From: AB-137-C09 sp964645625
GTDB taxonomy: Bacteria > Pseudomonadota > Zetaproteobacteria > Mariprofundales > Mariprofundaceae
DNA: 23,845 nucleotides
Assembly: GCA_964645625.1 (NCBI GenBank)
Contig: CAZYAI010000038.1
Coordinates: 1-23,845, forward strand
Direction of reading: 5' to 3'
A program made the position numbers and the translations under genes. The notes below the pieces were generated by a model. The model did no database searches and was not told the origin of the DNA. It saw only the letters and a program-made list of their open reading frames with translations. This document shows, in pieces, positions 8,247-14,661 of the stretch. Position 1 is the stretch's first letter. Every line of letters starts with the position of its first letter.

Positions 8247-8995
8247 AATATCTGCTATCTTTGTTGTGTTACGTCTGTGTACTCGCACTGCCAGCACAAG
8301 CGGCTTGCATCGACCGTTTTGTTGGCGAAAGCTTAACGTATGACATGGGCTGGGAATTTGTCATGGCGGGCACAGCTACGTTGGATGTTACGCAAGATGC
8401 CGATGGCACGCACCACCAACGCATTGCCGCAAAAACCAATAAGCTCTTTGACGTGTTTAAAAAAGTTCGCGATCAGATTGAAGGGGATGGCTATTGCCGC
8501 GCTGATGGGCAATGGCGTAGCACACGTTTTTACGTCAAGCAACACGAGCGAAGCTACCGTGCAGAAAAGCTCACTGAATTTTCCGCCGATGGCACGGTCG
8601 CACATTATACGCAAAACAAAAAACAAGACGATTACCCTGTTACACCCAATCATTTGCACGTCATGGACGCTTTTTATAAGACGCGCACCATGCCAATGGA
8701 GCCAGGGGATCACTTCACCATTCCAGTGTTTGATTCACGTAAAAGTTATGATTTAATCGTCGATGTATTACCCAAGACGGTGAAGTTAATGGCACCGTGG
8801 GGCGAAACAGTCGAGTGCGTGGTGCTTGTGCCGAAGTTGAAAACAGCAGGCATATTCTCCAGCAAGGGAACGATTAAAGTGTGGATGACTCACGATGCAC
8901 GGCATATTCCCATCAAAATGTCGGCTAAAATTAAAATCGGCAGAATCATGGGGCATTTAACCACCTACCATGCGCCTAAAAAGGAAGCGTTGTGA
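8243..8995 (+). CDS. DUF3108 periplasmic protein
   Basis: A 250-aa exported protein with a clear signal peptide (MKYLLSLLCYVCVLALPAQA, cleavage after residue 20). The mature part begins ACIDRFVGESLTYDMGWEFVMAGTATLDV, the usual DUF3108 opening, and ends with the family-like HIPIKMSAKIKIGRIMGHLT. The predicted fold is a beta-rich envelope protein. No catalytic role is known for the family. The start is fixed by the ATGA overlap with waaC. Because it lies among LPS genes, a role in handling lipid or LPS in the periplasm is reasonable but only inferred. Confidence 0.85.
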   Translation: MKYLLSLLCYVCVLALPAQAACIDRFVGESLTYDMGWEFVMAGTATLDVTQDADGTHHQRIAAKTNKLFDVFKKVRDQIEGDGYCRADGQWRSTRFYVKQHERSYRAEKLTEFSADGTVAHYTQNKKQDDYPVTPNHLHVMDAFYKTRTMPMEPGDHFTIPVFDSRKSYDLIVDVLPKTVKLMAPWGETVECVVLVPKLKTAGIFSSKGTIKVWMTHDARHIPIKMSAKIKIGRIMGHLTTYHAPKKEAL

Positions 8996-9513
8996 ACATA
9001 TTGGATATTGGCTGCGGCCCGAACAAAGTCCCAGGTGCAGTGGGTTTAGATCATCATCCAGCTTCTGATGCCGATGTGTTGGCAGACTTTGAGCAAGGTT
9101 ACTTCCCCTTTGCCGATGAAAGTTTTGACCGCGTTGTTTGCAGCCATGTGATTGAACACGTACGTTCACCCGTGCGCTTGATGGAAGAGTGCTGGCGCGT
9201 ACTCAAGCCAGGCGGCACATTGTTAGTCAAAACGCCCCATTACACGCACTGGACGAGTTGGGGTGACCCTACGCATTATCATCATTTTGGTTCGCATGCA
9301 CTGCGCCAATTTACGCAGCCAGGAAGTACCGTTTATTACCGTTGTTTTTACGCCTTGGTATCATTAGACCTGCGTGTTTCCGCTCTGCCAGCCCGCATAT
9401 TCAAAGCTTTGTTGGGGCAGGAACGTTTTGAACGTTCGTTCGCTAAGTTTTGCCCTATCCGAGAAATTATTGTGGAGTTTAAAAAAGAACCCATGCCAAC
9501 GTTGCTAAAGTAA
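8992..9513 (+). CDS. Class I SAM-dependent methyltransferase (methyltransf_11-like)
   Basis: A 173-aa protein with a complete motif I at its N-terminus (NILDIGCGPNKVPGAVGLD), acidic motif II, PFADESFDRVVCSHVIEHV, and the post-III strand WRVLKPGGTLLVKTPHYTHW. It starts at GTG in a GTGA overlap with the DUF3108 gene, the last of five coupled junctions. It resembles the small methyltransferases found in polysaccharide and LPS clusters; the substrate is unknown. The last 16 codons are repeated, mostly with silent changes, about 930 bases downstream (10400-10447), which shows that DNA was inserted just after this gene. Confidence 0.85.
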   Translation: MNILDIGCGPNKVPGAVGLDHHPASDADVLADFEQGYFPFADESFDRVVCSHVIEHVRSPVRLMEECWRVLKPGGTLLVKTPHYTHWTSWGDPTHYHHFGSHALRQFTQPGSTVYYRCFYALVSLDLRVSALPARIFKALLGQERFERSFAKFCPIREIIVEFKKEPMPTLLK

Positions 9514-9537
9514 CAGCCTATATAACAAGGTGGTTTT
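9466..9537 (+). repeat. Direct repeat A, copy 1 (3' end of methyltransferase gene)
   Basis: About 62 of 72 bases match 10400-10471. Within the coding part (48 bases) there are five differences: three silent, plus Ile/Leu and Val/Met exchanges. Both copies end in the same peptide EFKKEPMPTLLK and a TAA. Together the copies bracket roughly 860 bases that carry the membrane-protein gene. Confidence 0.85.
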
Positions 9538-9677
9538 CCAACCCTGACAAACTATTACAATAGGTCGGTGTTGCTTATGCCTGAAAAAAAGTTGTAACGC
9601 GAATAAGGGAAAGATCATTTACGCCTGTGGATTTCTCGCTGATGATTACAGAACAATGAGGGTTTTCAGAATAAACA

Positions 9678-9687
9678 GGGGGGGGGG
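9678..9687 (+). repeat. G10 homopolymer tract upstream of membrane-protein gene
   Basis: Ten consecutive G residues, 80 bases before the ATG at 9768. Directly downstream is CATAAT (9691-9696), a possible -10 hexamer, so the tract would sit in the promoter spacer. The best upstream -35 candidates (TTTCAG, TTCAGA at 9664-9670) are 20-21 bases away, longer than the optimal 17. Such tracts often change length by slippage; a sequencing homopolymer error is also possible. Confidence 0.6.
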
Positions 9688-9767
9688 TAGCATAATGTTT
9701 CGCTGTAGCGATAAAAAACCATCAAAAGCGAAGTCTTGTCTCTATCTTCCAAGCCAAGGATCATTGA

Positions 9768-10277
9768 ATGAGTAAAATCGAACCGCCTGAATTCGAGCGA
9801 GATGTACAAGAGGTGCAGTATTACAGTCGGTCGACTTTTTTACTTCCGTTGGCCATACCAATGCTCTTTATTCTGATCATGATATTAAGCCTTGAGATGG
9901 GGGGCTCTTCCACTTCTGAGAATTACAGCATTGAAGAATGTCAATCTATTGATCGGAGCGAGCCAGGCCCCATTATTGATGATCAATACTACGAAATGTT
10001 AGATGACTGTTCGAGCTATATGTACCCTGAGACTTACAAGTCTGGTAATACTAACTCTGGTGCATCGAAATCAACTGCAAAGATTATATTAATAATCAAT
10101 CAGATTTTTATTTTCATATTGGCAATTAAATTTTATCGAGTTACCTTGAGTCAATATGGCGATGATTTGATCAGTTCGCAAAAAAAGAAAGCTGTTTCAG
10201 TAGCAATACTGTATTTCGTAATTCAATCACTCCTTAGCGTATTTTTCATCATGGGTACATTCATCATAGGTATATGA
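9768..10277 (+). CDS. Hypothetical membrane protein, three predicted helices
   Basis: 169 aa, not recognised. There are hydrophobic segments at about residues 24-43, 105-122 and 143-167. The loop after the first helix is acidic and contains two cysteines (ECQS, DDCSSY) that could form a disulfide if outside. A short hydrophilic N-terminus (MSKIEPPEFERDVQEVQYY) precedes the first helix. An AAGGA ribosome-binding site is present. Codon use is more AT-rich than in the LPS genes, and the gene lies inside the segment bracketed by direct repeat A, so it is probably acquired cargo. A G10 tract lies in its upstream region. Confidence 0.65.
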   Translation: MSKIEPPEFERDVQEVQYYSRSTFLLPLAIPMLFILIMILSLEMGGSSTSENYSIEECQSIDRSEPGPIIDDQYYEMLDDCSSYMYPETYKSGNTNSGASKSTAKIILIINQIFIFILAIKFYRVTLSQYGDDLISSQKKKAVSVAILYFVIQSLLSVFFIMGTFIIGI

Positions 10278-10399
10278 ATCTTTCTTTTTCGGGTTAGAGC
10301 TATCCAGTAATGGAGGATAGGTGTTTGAAATATATGGTTAATGGTGGAAGTGTTATTGTTGTTGCTGTAAAGCATCAGTATCGAAGCCCAACCCCATAT

Positions 10400-10471
10400 C
10401 TTATTATGGAGTTCAAAAAAGAACCCATGCCAACGTTGTTAAAATAATAACCCATATAACAACTTGGTTTT
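10400..10471 (+). repeat. Direct repeat A, copy 2 (methyltransferase 3'-end remnant)
   Basis: Second copy of 9466-9537. In frame it still encodes EFKKEPMPTLLK and a stop but has no gene body. Upstream, 10388-10399 (SPTPY in frame) still loosely resembles the corresponding CPIRE codons of the methyltransferase, suggesting a decayed longer fragment. It leads straight into the promoter of the 58-aa gene, which is therefore probably the ancestral downstream neighbour. Confidence 0.8.
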
Positions 10472-10497
10472 TATATTGCAATAAAATCTATTATAGT
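10470..10497 (+). promoter_or_regulatory. Candidate promoter of the 58-aa gene
   Basis: TTTATA (10470-10475) and TATAGT (10492-10497) are 16 bases apart, followed by GCGCGC. The -10 and discriminator TATAGTGCGC are identical to those of the rplY promoter. The -35 box is weak. Confidence 0.45.
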
Positions 10498-10506
10498 GCG
10501 CGCTAT

Positions 10507-10532
10507 GACAACGACGATTGTTTTTCGTTGTC
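10507..10532 (+). other. Leader hairpin of the 58-aa gene
   Basis: GACAACGA (10507-10514) and TCGTTGTC (10525-10532) form a perfect 8-bp stem with a 10-base loop, 28 bases before the ATG. It would lie at the very 5' end of the transcript predicted from the upstream promoter and may stabilise the mRNA or act in regulation. Confidence 0.5.
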
Positions 10533-10560
10533 GCTACCTTACCGATGTAAAGGATGAATT

Positions 10561-10737
10561 ATGAATATTGATCAGCACTTGAAAGTTGCCCAGTGGCATA
10601 TCGAACAGGCTCGTTTGCATGCTGGAAACACAGAACACACCTGTGGTTGCCCTGTGAACCCTCATGACCAGAAAGCGATTGACGCGATTGAAGCTGGTAA
10701 TGTAGAAGAAGAAATCACCTGTTCTGTTGATAAATAA
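10561..10737 (+). CDS. Small cysteine-containing protein, 58 aa
   Basis: Encodes MNIDQHLKVAQWHIEQARL followed by an HTCGCPVNPHDQKAIDAIEAG segment and a short acidic tail with one more cysteine (EEITCSVDK). I do not recognise the family. A good ribosome-binding site (AAAGGA) precedes the ATG. The gene has its own candidate promoter, a leader hairpin and a strong terminator 47 bases after the stop, so it looks like a complete, probably well-expressed monocistronic unit. The N-terminal half is predicted to be helical and the CGC motif could bind metal or form a disulfide; both are inferences. Confidence 0.65.
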   Translation: MNIDQHLKVAQWHIEQARLHAGNTEHTCGCPVNPHDQKAIDAIEAGNVEEEITCSVDK

Positions 10738-10784
10738 TGAAGTAATTGCACAACGCTTTTAATTTGTGCACGCCTACTTAGATT

Positions 10785-10811
10785 AAAGCCCGCCAATGGC
10801 GGGCTTTTTTT
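10785..10811 (+). terminator. Intrinsic terminator after the 58-aa gene
   Basis: AAAGCCCGCC and GGCGGGCTTT form a perfect 10-bp stem with the 3-base loop AAT, followed by more T residues. This is a textbook Rho-independent terminator. The A-run on the other side could let it work on the minus strand as well. Confidence 0.92.
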
Positions 10812-10845
10812 GATTATACACATGCTATTGGCTGAAGGAAAGAAA

Positions 10846-12180
10846 ATGAAAAAAATTATTGCCCTATTGGTATTCATCGCAGTGTTGGGATTGATTGTAC
10901 CCAAGTTTGTAGGCGACCAAGCACATCAAGCATTTCAGCAAAGTGTAGAAAACCAAATAAAAAGCCAATCATCGTTAGTGATACAAACCAACAACTACCA
11001 ACAATCGTGGTTTTCCTCCGATAGTGAGGTAATCGCGCGTTTGTCTTTGGGTGATGAAGACCTCGATGCGATTGCATGGCATATTACATCCCATATTCAA
11101 CATGGTCCTGTCATGTGGACAGGTTCAACGTTTAAATGGGGGACTGCATATATCACATCGACCCTAAACGTTACAGGTTTACCCACAGAACTACAGCAGT
11201 TCGTTGATGAAAAGTTACCAGCCGACGCTATTACAGCAACGTCGCTGATTGATTTTGCGCAAGTATTGCATGATACCCTCACACTTAAACCATTCCATGT
11301 TGCTGATGGCGAGCGTTCGTTCGATATGGGTGGCATGCAGCTCACATCGACCGATGCGATTGATTTTTCCACCTTACAAGGGCAGGCGAAGATTTTAGCA
11401 TCCACGTTGACCAGTCCAAAGCTAACATTAACCATGACTGACGCACTGCTGAAGTATGATTATAAGCTGTGGCAAGATGCTATCATGTTGGGCACTTCAT
11501 CTTTTACACTACCGCAGTTCAAGGCGACAACGGCACAGGGCGATTTTGCATTCAATGACGTAAGCATCAATAGTGATCAACAGAGTAAGCAAGGTAAACT
11601 GGAACTGTCTCAGTCTATTGCCGTGCAAACGATTCAAGCACCGTTTCCTGTGACTGCATTACATTATGATATTGCCGTTCACCAGTTAGACCCACAAGTG
11701 CTGATACAGTTTGAAGCATTACAAACATCTATGCAGGGAGGATCTGCCAACACTGCGCCATTGCAAAACGAGGCAGTGCGTACGTTATTAACCACGCTGT
11801 TTCAAAAAGACCTTAGTGTTGACCAAAAGCTGAACATCGCAGCGTTAGGTGGTAACTTGAACATTCAAGCCGATGCCCGCTACGTAGGCTTAGCAGATGG
11901 TCAACAGTTGCTGGATGTCATAGGTACCGAAGCCTCCTTGCAAGCCTTGGATGTTCACATCCTCGCCGATGTAGATCAATCAGTGATCGAGCAGCTACCT
12001 TTTGCAGGCATGGTTGCTGTATTAGCTGCCCAAGGCATGGTTAAAGTCAGTGGCGATAAAGTGACGAGCGATATTAAACTGGTTGATGGCGCATTAACCA
12101 TCAACGGCAAAGCCATACCTGTAAGCCTCCTCTACCCTTGGTTAGGTATTAGCACGACAGACGAAGGCGTGTTAGATTAA
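10846..12180 (+). CDS. DUF945 (YdgA-like) family protein
   Basis: A 444-aa protein of the YdgA/DUF945 family. The N-terminal signal anchor MKKIIALLVFIAVLGLIVP is followed by the family start KFVGDQAHQAFQQSVENQI and a long beta-rich periplasmic region, ending GALTINGKAIPVSLLYPW. E. coli YdgA is somewhat longer (about 500 aa). Molecular function is not established. The ATG at 10846 is chosen over the TTG at 10810 because AAGGAAAG lies just upstream and the signal anchor then begins at residue 1. The last few codons belong to an 80-bp repeat that recurs at 13079, so its 3' junction was altered by an insertion. Confidence 0.87.
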   Translation: MKKIIALLVFIAVLGLIVPKFVGDQAHQAFQQSVENQIKSQSSLVIQTNNYQQSWFSSDSEVIARLSLGDEDLDAIAWHITSHIQHGPVMWTGSTFKWGTAYITSTLNVTGLPTELQQFVDEKLPADAITATSLIDFAQVLHDTLTLKPFHVADGERSFDMGGMQLTSTDAIDFSTLQGQAKILASTLTSPKLTLTMTDALLKYDYKLWQDAIMLGTSSFTLPQFKATTAQGDFAFNDVSINSDQQSKQGKLELSQSIAVQTIQAPFPVTALHYDIAVHQLDPQVLIQFEALQTSMQGGSANTAPLQNEAVRTLLTTLFQKDLSVDQKLNIAALGGNLNIQADARYVGLADGQQLLDVIGTEASLQALDVHILADVDQSVIEQLPFAGMVAVLAAQGMVKVSGDKVTSDIKLVDGALTINGKAIPVSLLYPWLGISTTDEGVLD

Positions 12181-12250
12181 CTAATCATCAAAAAACACAG
12201 CCAACCAGATGGTGTGCGCATCAGGCTTCGTCCAACGAACTTGATGCGCA
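12171..12250. repeat. Direct repeat B, copy 1
   Basis: Matches 13079-13157 with one 1-base indel and two substitutions. It contains the last codons of the DUF945 gene and a detached fragment of the cupin 3' end (minus strand, ending LAVFFDD). The match ends exactly at 12250, the foot of a hairpin formed by TGCGCATCA (12215-12223) and TGATGCGCA (12242-12250). The toxin stop codon begins two bases further on. Confidence 0.9.
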
Positions 12251-12251
12251 A

Positions 12252-12617
12252 CTACACTGAAGGAAAATCAAACGAAAGCTGTCGATGATGCTTGATTGGC
12301 AGTAGATGGAGTTGCTGACCATCCACCGAGTAAAGCATCAAGTATGGATCGAACAGATACTCACGAATCGACCTTGCGCCGCCAGCCTCGCTGATGCGTT
12401 TACACAGCTGGAGCGCTTCAAGTGATTCTGGCTTACGTTGCAAAAAATCTCGGCCAATCAACGGGAATGATGCCAGATTGGGAATCACCTCATTAAATAG
12501 ATGATCTAGCAACGCATCAAAAAGCTGCTGCTGCTCCTGTTGAGCAAGAAAGTTGCCGATAGCATCAAGGTTCCGCTCAAAATTACGCGTTGGAATTACG
12601 CGAATATCAGCGACCAT
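12252..12617 (-). CDS. RelE/ParE-superfamily toxin
   Basis: A 121-aa protein (MVADIRVIPTRNFERNLDAI...) with the pattern of the RelE/ParE fold: an N-terminal strand, two helices containing DALLDHLFNEVIP and FPLIGRDFL, then RSIREYLFDPYLMLYSVDG and a final strand HLLPIKHHRQLSFDF. Members either cut ribosome-bound mRNA or poison gyrase; which applies cannot be told here. The ATG overlaps the end of the antitoxin gene by 11 bases, the classic type II layout with antitoxin first. The gene lies inside an insertion bracketed by direct repeat B, so it is mobile cargo. Confidence 0.85.
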   Translation of the reverse strand: MVADIRVIPTRNFERNLDAIGNFLAQQEQQQLFDALLDHLFNEVIPNLASFPLIGRDFLQRKPESLEALQLCKRISEAGGARSIREYLFDPYLMLYSVDGQQLHLLPIKHHRQLSFDFPSV

Positions 12618-12885
12618 ACTTTGCCTTTAATGCCTCCACAGTGGTGGTGCGACTATCCTCAATATCATTCAACCCTTGTTGCACCTCATGTAGCAGGCAG
12701 AGGTGAATATTGGCTCGCTCAAGCTGGTGGTAGTAGTCCAACTTGAGCGGATCTACCAGAGCAATGTAGCTCTCGCCGTTTTTAGTAATGATTTTCTCAT
12801 GCCCCTGTCGCGCCTCATCGGCCAATTCGGTAAAATGAGCGCGCATCTGGCTGAGTGGAACAATATCCTTGCTGGAAAGTGCCAT
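12607..12885 (-). CDS. Phd/YefM-family antitoxin
   Basis: A 92-aa protein starting MALSSKDIVPLSQMRAHFTELADEARQGHEKIITKNGESYIALVD, the Phd/YefM DNA-binding fold with the typical SQMRAHFTEL helix and the ITKNGESYIALVD strand pair. The C-terminal tail (about residues 50-92) would neutralise the toxin. AGGAG precedes the ATG. It is the first gene of the pair and overlaps the toxin start, so the two should be co-transcribed and autorepressed. I did not see a clear palindromic operator, but the left arm of the 170-bp inverted-repeat element begins only 26 bases upstream and may supply the promoter. Confidence 0.88.
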   Translation of the reverse strand: MALSSKDIVPLSQMRAHFTELADEARQGHEKIITKNGESYIALVDPLKLDYYHQLERANIHLCLLHEVQQGLNDIEDSRTTTVEALKAKYGR

Positions 12886-12910
12886 AACATATTCTCCTAT
12901 TCATGTGTTC

Positions 12911-13080
12911 ACTGATGTTACGCAAGGCATGGAAGCTTTTTTCATGCAGTATAGATAAAATAGCTTCGCTGGTCGCAAATCCAGTCTTGCGTCTATTCTC
13001 TTGATTGTGGATCAAGTCCGTAATGACGCGTTGTTACCCCAAAAAGTCACATGCTATAACCATGTGTGCGTAACATCAGT
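12911..13080. mobile_element. MITE-like 170-bp element with 14-bp terminal inverted repeats
   Basis: The ends ACTGATGTTACGCA (12911-12924) and TGCGTAACATCAGT (13067-13080) are perfect inverted repeats enclosing about 140 bases without a gene. No target-site duplication is obvious. The right end touches the start of direct repeat B copy 2 (overlap of two bases at 13079-13080). It could be a non-autonomous transposable element or a long imperfect stem of another kind; I do not recognise the terminal repeat. Confidence 0.5.
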
Positions 13081-13157
13081 TAGATAACTAATCATCAAAA
13101 AACACAGCTAACCAGATGGTGTGCGCATTAGGCTTCGTCCAACGAACTTGATGCGCA
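13079..13157. repeat. Direct repeat B, copy 2
   Basis: Partner of 12171-12250. This copy is still joined to the cupin body, so it is the resident cupin 3' end. The hairpin arms here are TGCGCATTA and TGATGCGCA, with one mismatch that copy 1 lacks. Upstream it retains TTAGATAACTAA, a variant of the DUF945 gene end. Confidence 0.9.
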
Positions 13158-13421
13158 CGATGAGCAGCAATGAGTAAACAATCACCAGCATAAAGATAGC
13201 AAGGTTCTTCCTCGTCGTCGAACACAATCACCGCTTCACCTTGTAACAGCATGACCCATTCGTGTTGCTGTTGGTTGTTGGTTATACCACCCTTCGGCAG
13301 GCGAGCCATGACCATAGGAGACAATGCGTTCAATCCGCACGTGCTTACCTTGCACCAACGTTTCAAACAACTCCTCAGGTAATGGTGCTTCCGTGATGGA
13401 TAATAGGTTGTCGATCTTCAT
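13088..13421 (-). pseudogene. Cupin-domain protein, single-base frameshift
   Basis: Two minus-strand frames make one cupin. The first gives MKIDNLLSITEAPLPEELFETLVQGKHVRIERIVSYG and the second NNQQQHEWVMLLQGEAVIVFDDEEEPCYLYAGDCLLIAAHRAHQVRWT and so on to LAVFFDD. They join inside a CAA-rich stretch near 13273-13281; removing one C there restores WYNQQQQQHEW. The conserved cupin motifs (HEWVMLLQGEA, AGDCLLIAAHRAHQV) are otherwise intact, so this is either a recent mutation or a sequencing error. ATG 13421 lies 22 bases after the alcohol dehydrogenase stop on the same strand, suggesting one transcript. Confidence 0.8.
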
Positions 13422-13442
13422 TACCACTTGGCTGTGCCGTCA

Positions 13443-14444
13443 TTAACGTTTGAGGACGATGCGATAATGGGCTTGCCCGCTGCGTAGGCGTGCGATGGCT
13501 TGGTTGATGTCATCAAAAGCAAAGGTTTCGATCACGGGTTTGATGTTGTGTCGCTGTGCAAAATCCAACATTTTAACCATCGTTGCAGGACTACCTACAG
13601 GTGAACCAGAAACCGAATGTTGCCCTGAGATGAGGTTGAACACACCAATATCCAAGGGTTCCAGTGTGGCACCGACAAAGTGTAAACGTCCTTTTTTGTT
13701 TAGCGTGCTCAGGTAAAGGTTCCAATCCAGTTTTACGTTGACGGTCGAAATAATGAAGTCAAAACGTCCTGCTGCACTGGCGATGGCATCAGCATCACGC
13801 GAGTTCAAGGTATCATGCGCGCCCATCGCTAATGCCTCTTCACGCTTTGCCTCACTGGAGGTGAAGGCTGTCACTTGGCATCCCCATGCGTTAAAAAACT
13901 GGAGTGCCATATGTCCTAAGCCACCAATACCAATGACTGCGACCTTGTCGGTTGGTTTGATGTCGAATTGAACCAAGGGGTTAAACACGGTTACACCACC
14001 GCAAAACAGCGGTCCTGCTGAAGCCAAGTCCACACCTTCAGGGATAGCTACAACGCTGTTTGCCTTAGCGCGAACCTGCTCAGCAAAGCCACCGTAATGC
14101 CCCATGATGGTAGCTGTTGCGGTGTTGCAAAGATTGTGATCGCCTGATTGGCAAGGTGAACAAGCACCGCAATACCCTGCGTGCCAGCCTAAGCCAACAG
14201 CCTGCCCAATAGTCAAACCTGATACCTGACTGCCAAGTTTAGCAATGGTGCCAACGACCTCATGACCAGCAACAACAGGGTAGGGCATATCGCCCCATTC
14301 ACTGTCAATCACACTTAAATCAGAATGGCAGATACCGCAGTAAGCGACATCAATTTCAACCTCTTCTGCCCCCAATGCGCCAGGGTCATATTCAAACGGT
14401 TTCAATTCACCTTTAGGTTCAAAAGCTGCGTATGCTTTAATCAT
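13443..14444 (-). CDS. Zinc-dependent NAD(P) alcohol dehydrogenase
   Basis: A 333-aa medium-chain dehydrogenase of the cinnamyl-alcohol/YahK-AdhA type that interconverts aldehydes and alcohols. Catalytic zinc ligands are in YCGICHSDL (Cys36) and AGHEVVG; the structural zinc loop is CGACSPCQSGDHNLC with four cysteines; the nucleotide-binding motif is GIGGLGHMALQFFNAWG. The start at 14444 is preferred to 14447 because GGAG is then six bases away. It probably reads through into the broken cupin gene. Physiological substrate and NAD/NADP preference are not readable with confidence. Confidence 0.92.
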   Translation of the reverse strand: MIKAYAAFEPKGELKPFEYDPGALGAEEVEIDVAYCGICHSDLSVIDSEWGDMPYPVVAGHEVVGTIAKLGSQVSGLTIGQAVGLGWHAGYCGACSPCQSGDHNLCNTATATIMGHYGGFAEQVRAKANSVVAIPEGVDLASAGPLFCGGVTVFNPLVQFDIKPTDKVAVIGIGGLGHMALQFFNAWGCQVTAFTSSEAKREEALAMGAHDTLNSRDADAIASAAGRFDFIISTVNVKLDWNLYLSTLNKKGRLHFVGATLEPLDIGVFNLISGQHSVSGSPVGSPATMVKMLDFAQRHNIKPVIETFAFDDINQAIARLRSGQAHYRIVLKR

Positions 14445-14509
14445 CATTATCTCCTTGCGTGACGACAACCTTAGTGCTCCGCCAACATTGTTTTGATGAA
14501 ATAGGGGGG

Positions 14510-14571
14510 AGGCTTCGGGAATGGTGGTTATTCAGACTGTTTTGGTTTAAAAATCATCAATACCGAAGCCT
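14510..14571. other. Inverted repeat between alcohol dehydrogenase and NYN genes
   Basis: AGGCTTCGG (14510-14518) and CCGAAGCCT (14563-14571) pair perfectly across 44 bases, with weaker extension outward. A third AGGCTTC occurs near 14636. The 217 bases between the two genes otherwise show nothing recognisable. Role unknown; it is not a standard terminator because the loop is long and no T-run follows. Confidence 0.4.
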
Positions 14572-14661
14572 GCTCCCGTTACAAAGGGGTTGTAAGGTAA
14601 AAGGTTGCGCTTGCGCAGCTTATATTGTACGCATGAGGCTTCAAGTAGGGGCGCAGCTTTG

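Noticed and set aside
10300..10320. CTATCC/GGATAG hairpin after the membrane-protein gene as a terminator
   Set aside because: Only six base pairs with a 9-base loop and no T-run; too weak to call.
14510..14571. attC site downstream of the NYN gene
   Set aside because: The AGGCTTCGG/CCGAAGCCT stem is real, but the flanking AAC and GTT motifs are at the wrong distance and do not pair.
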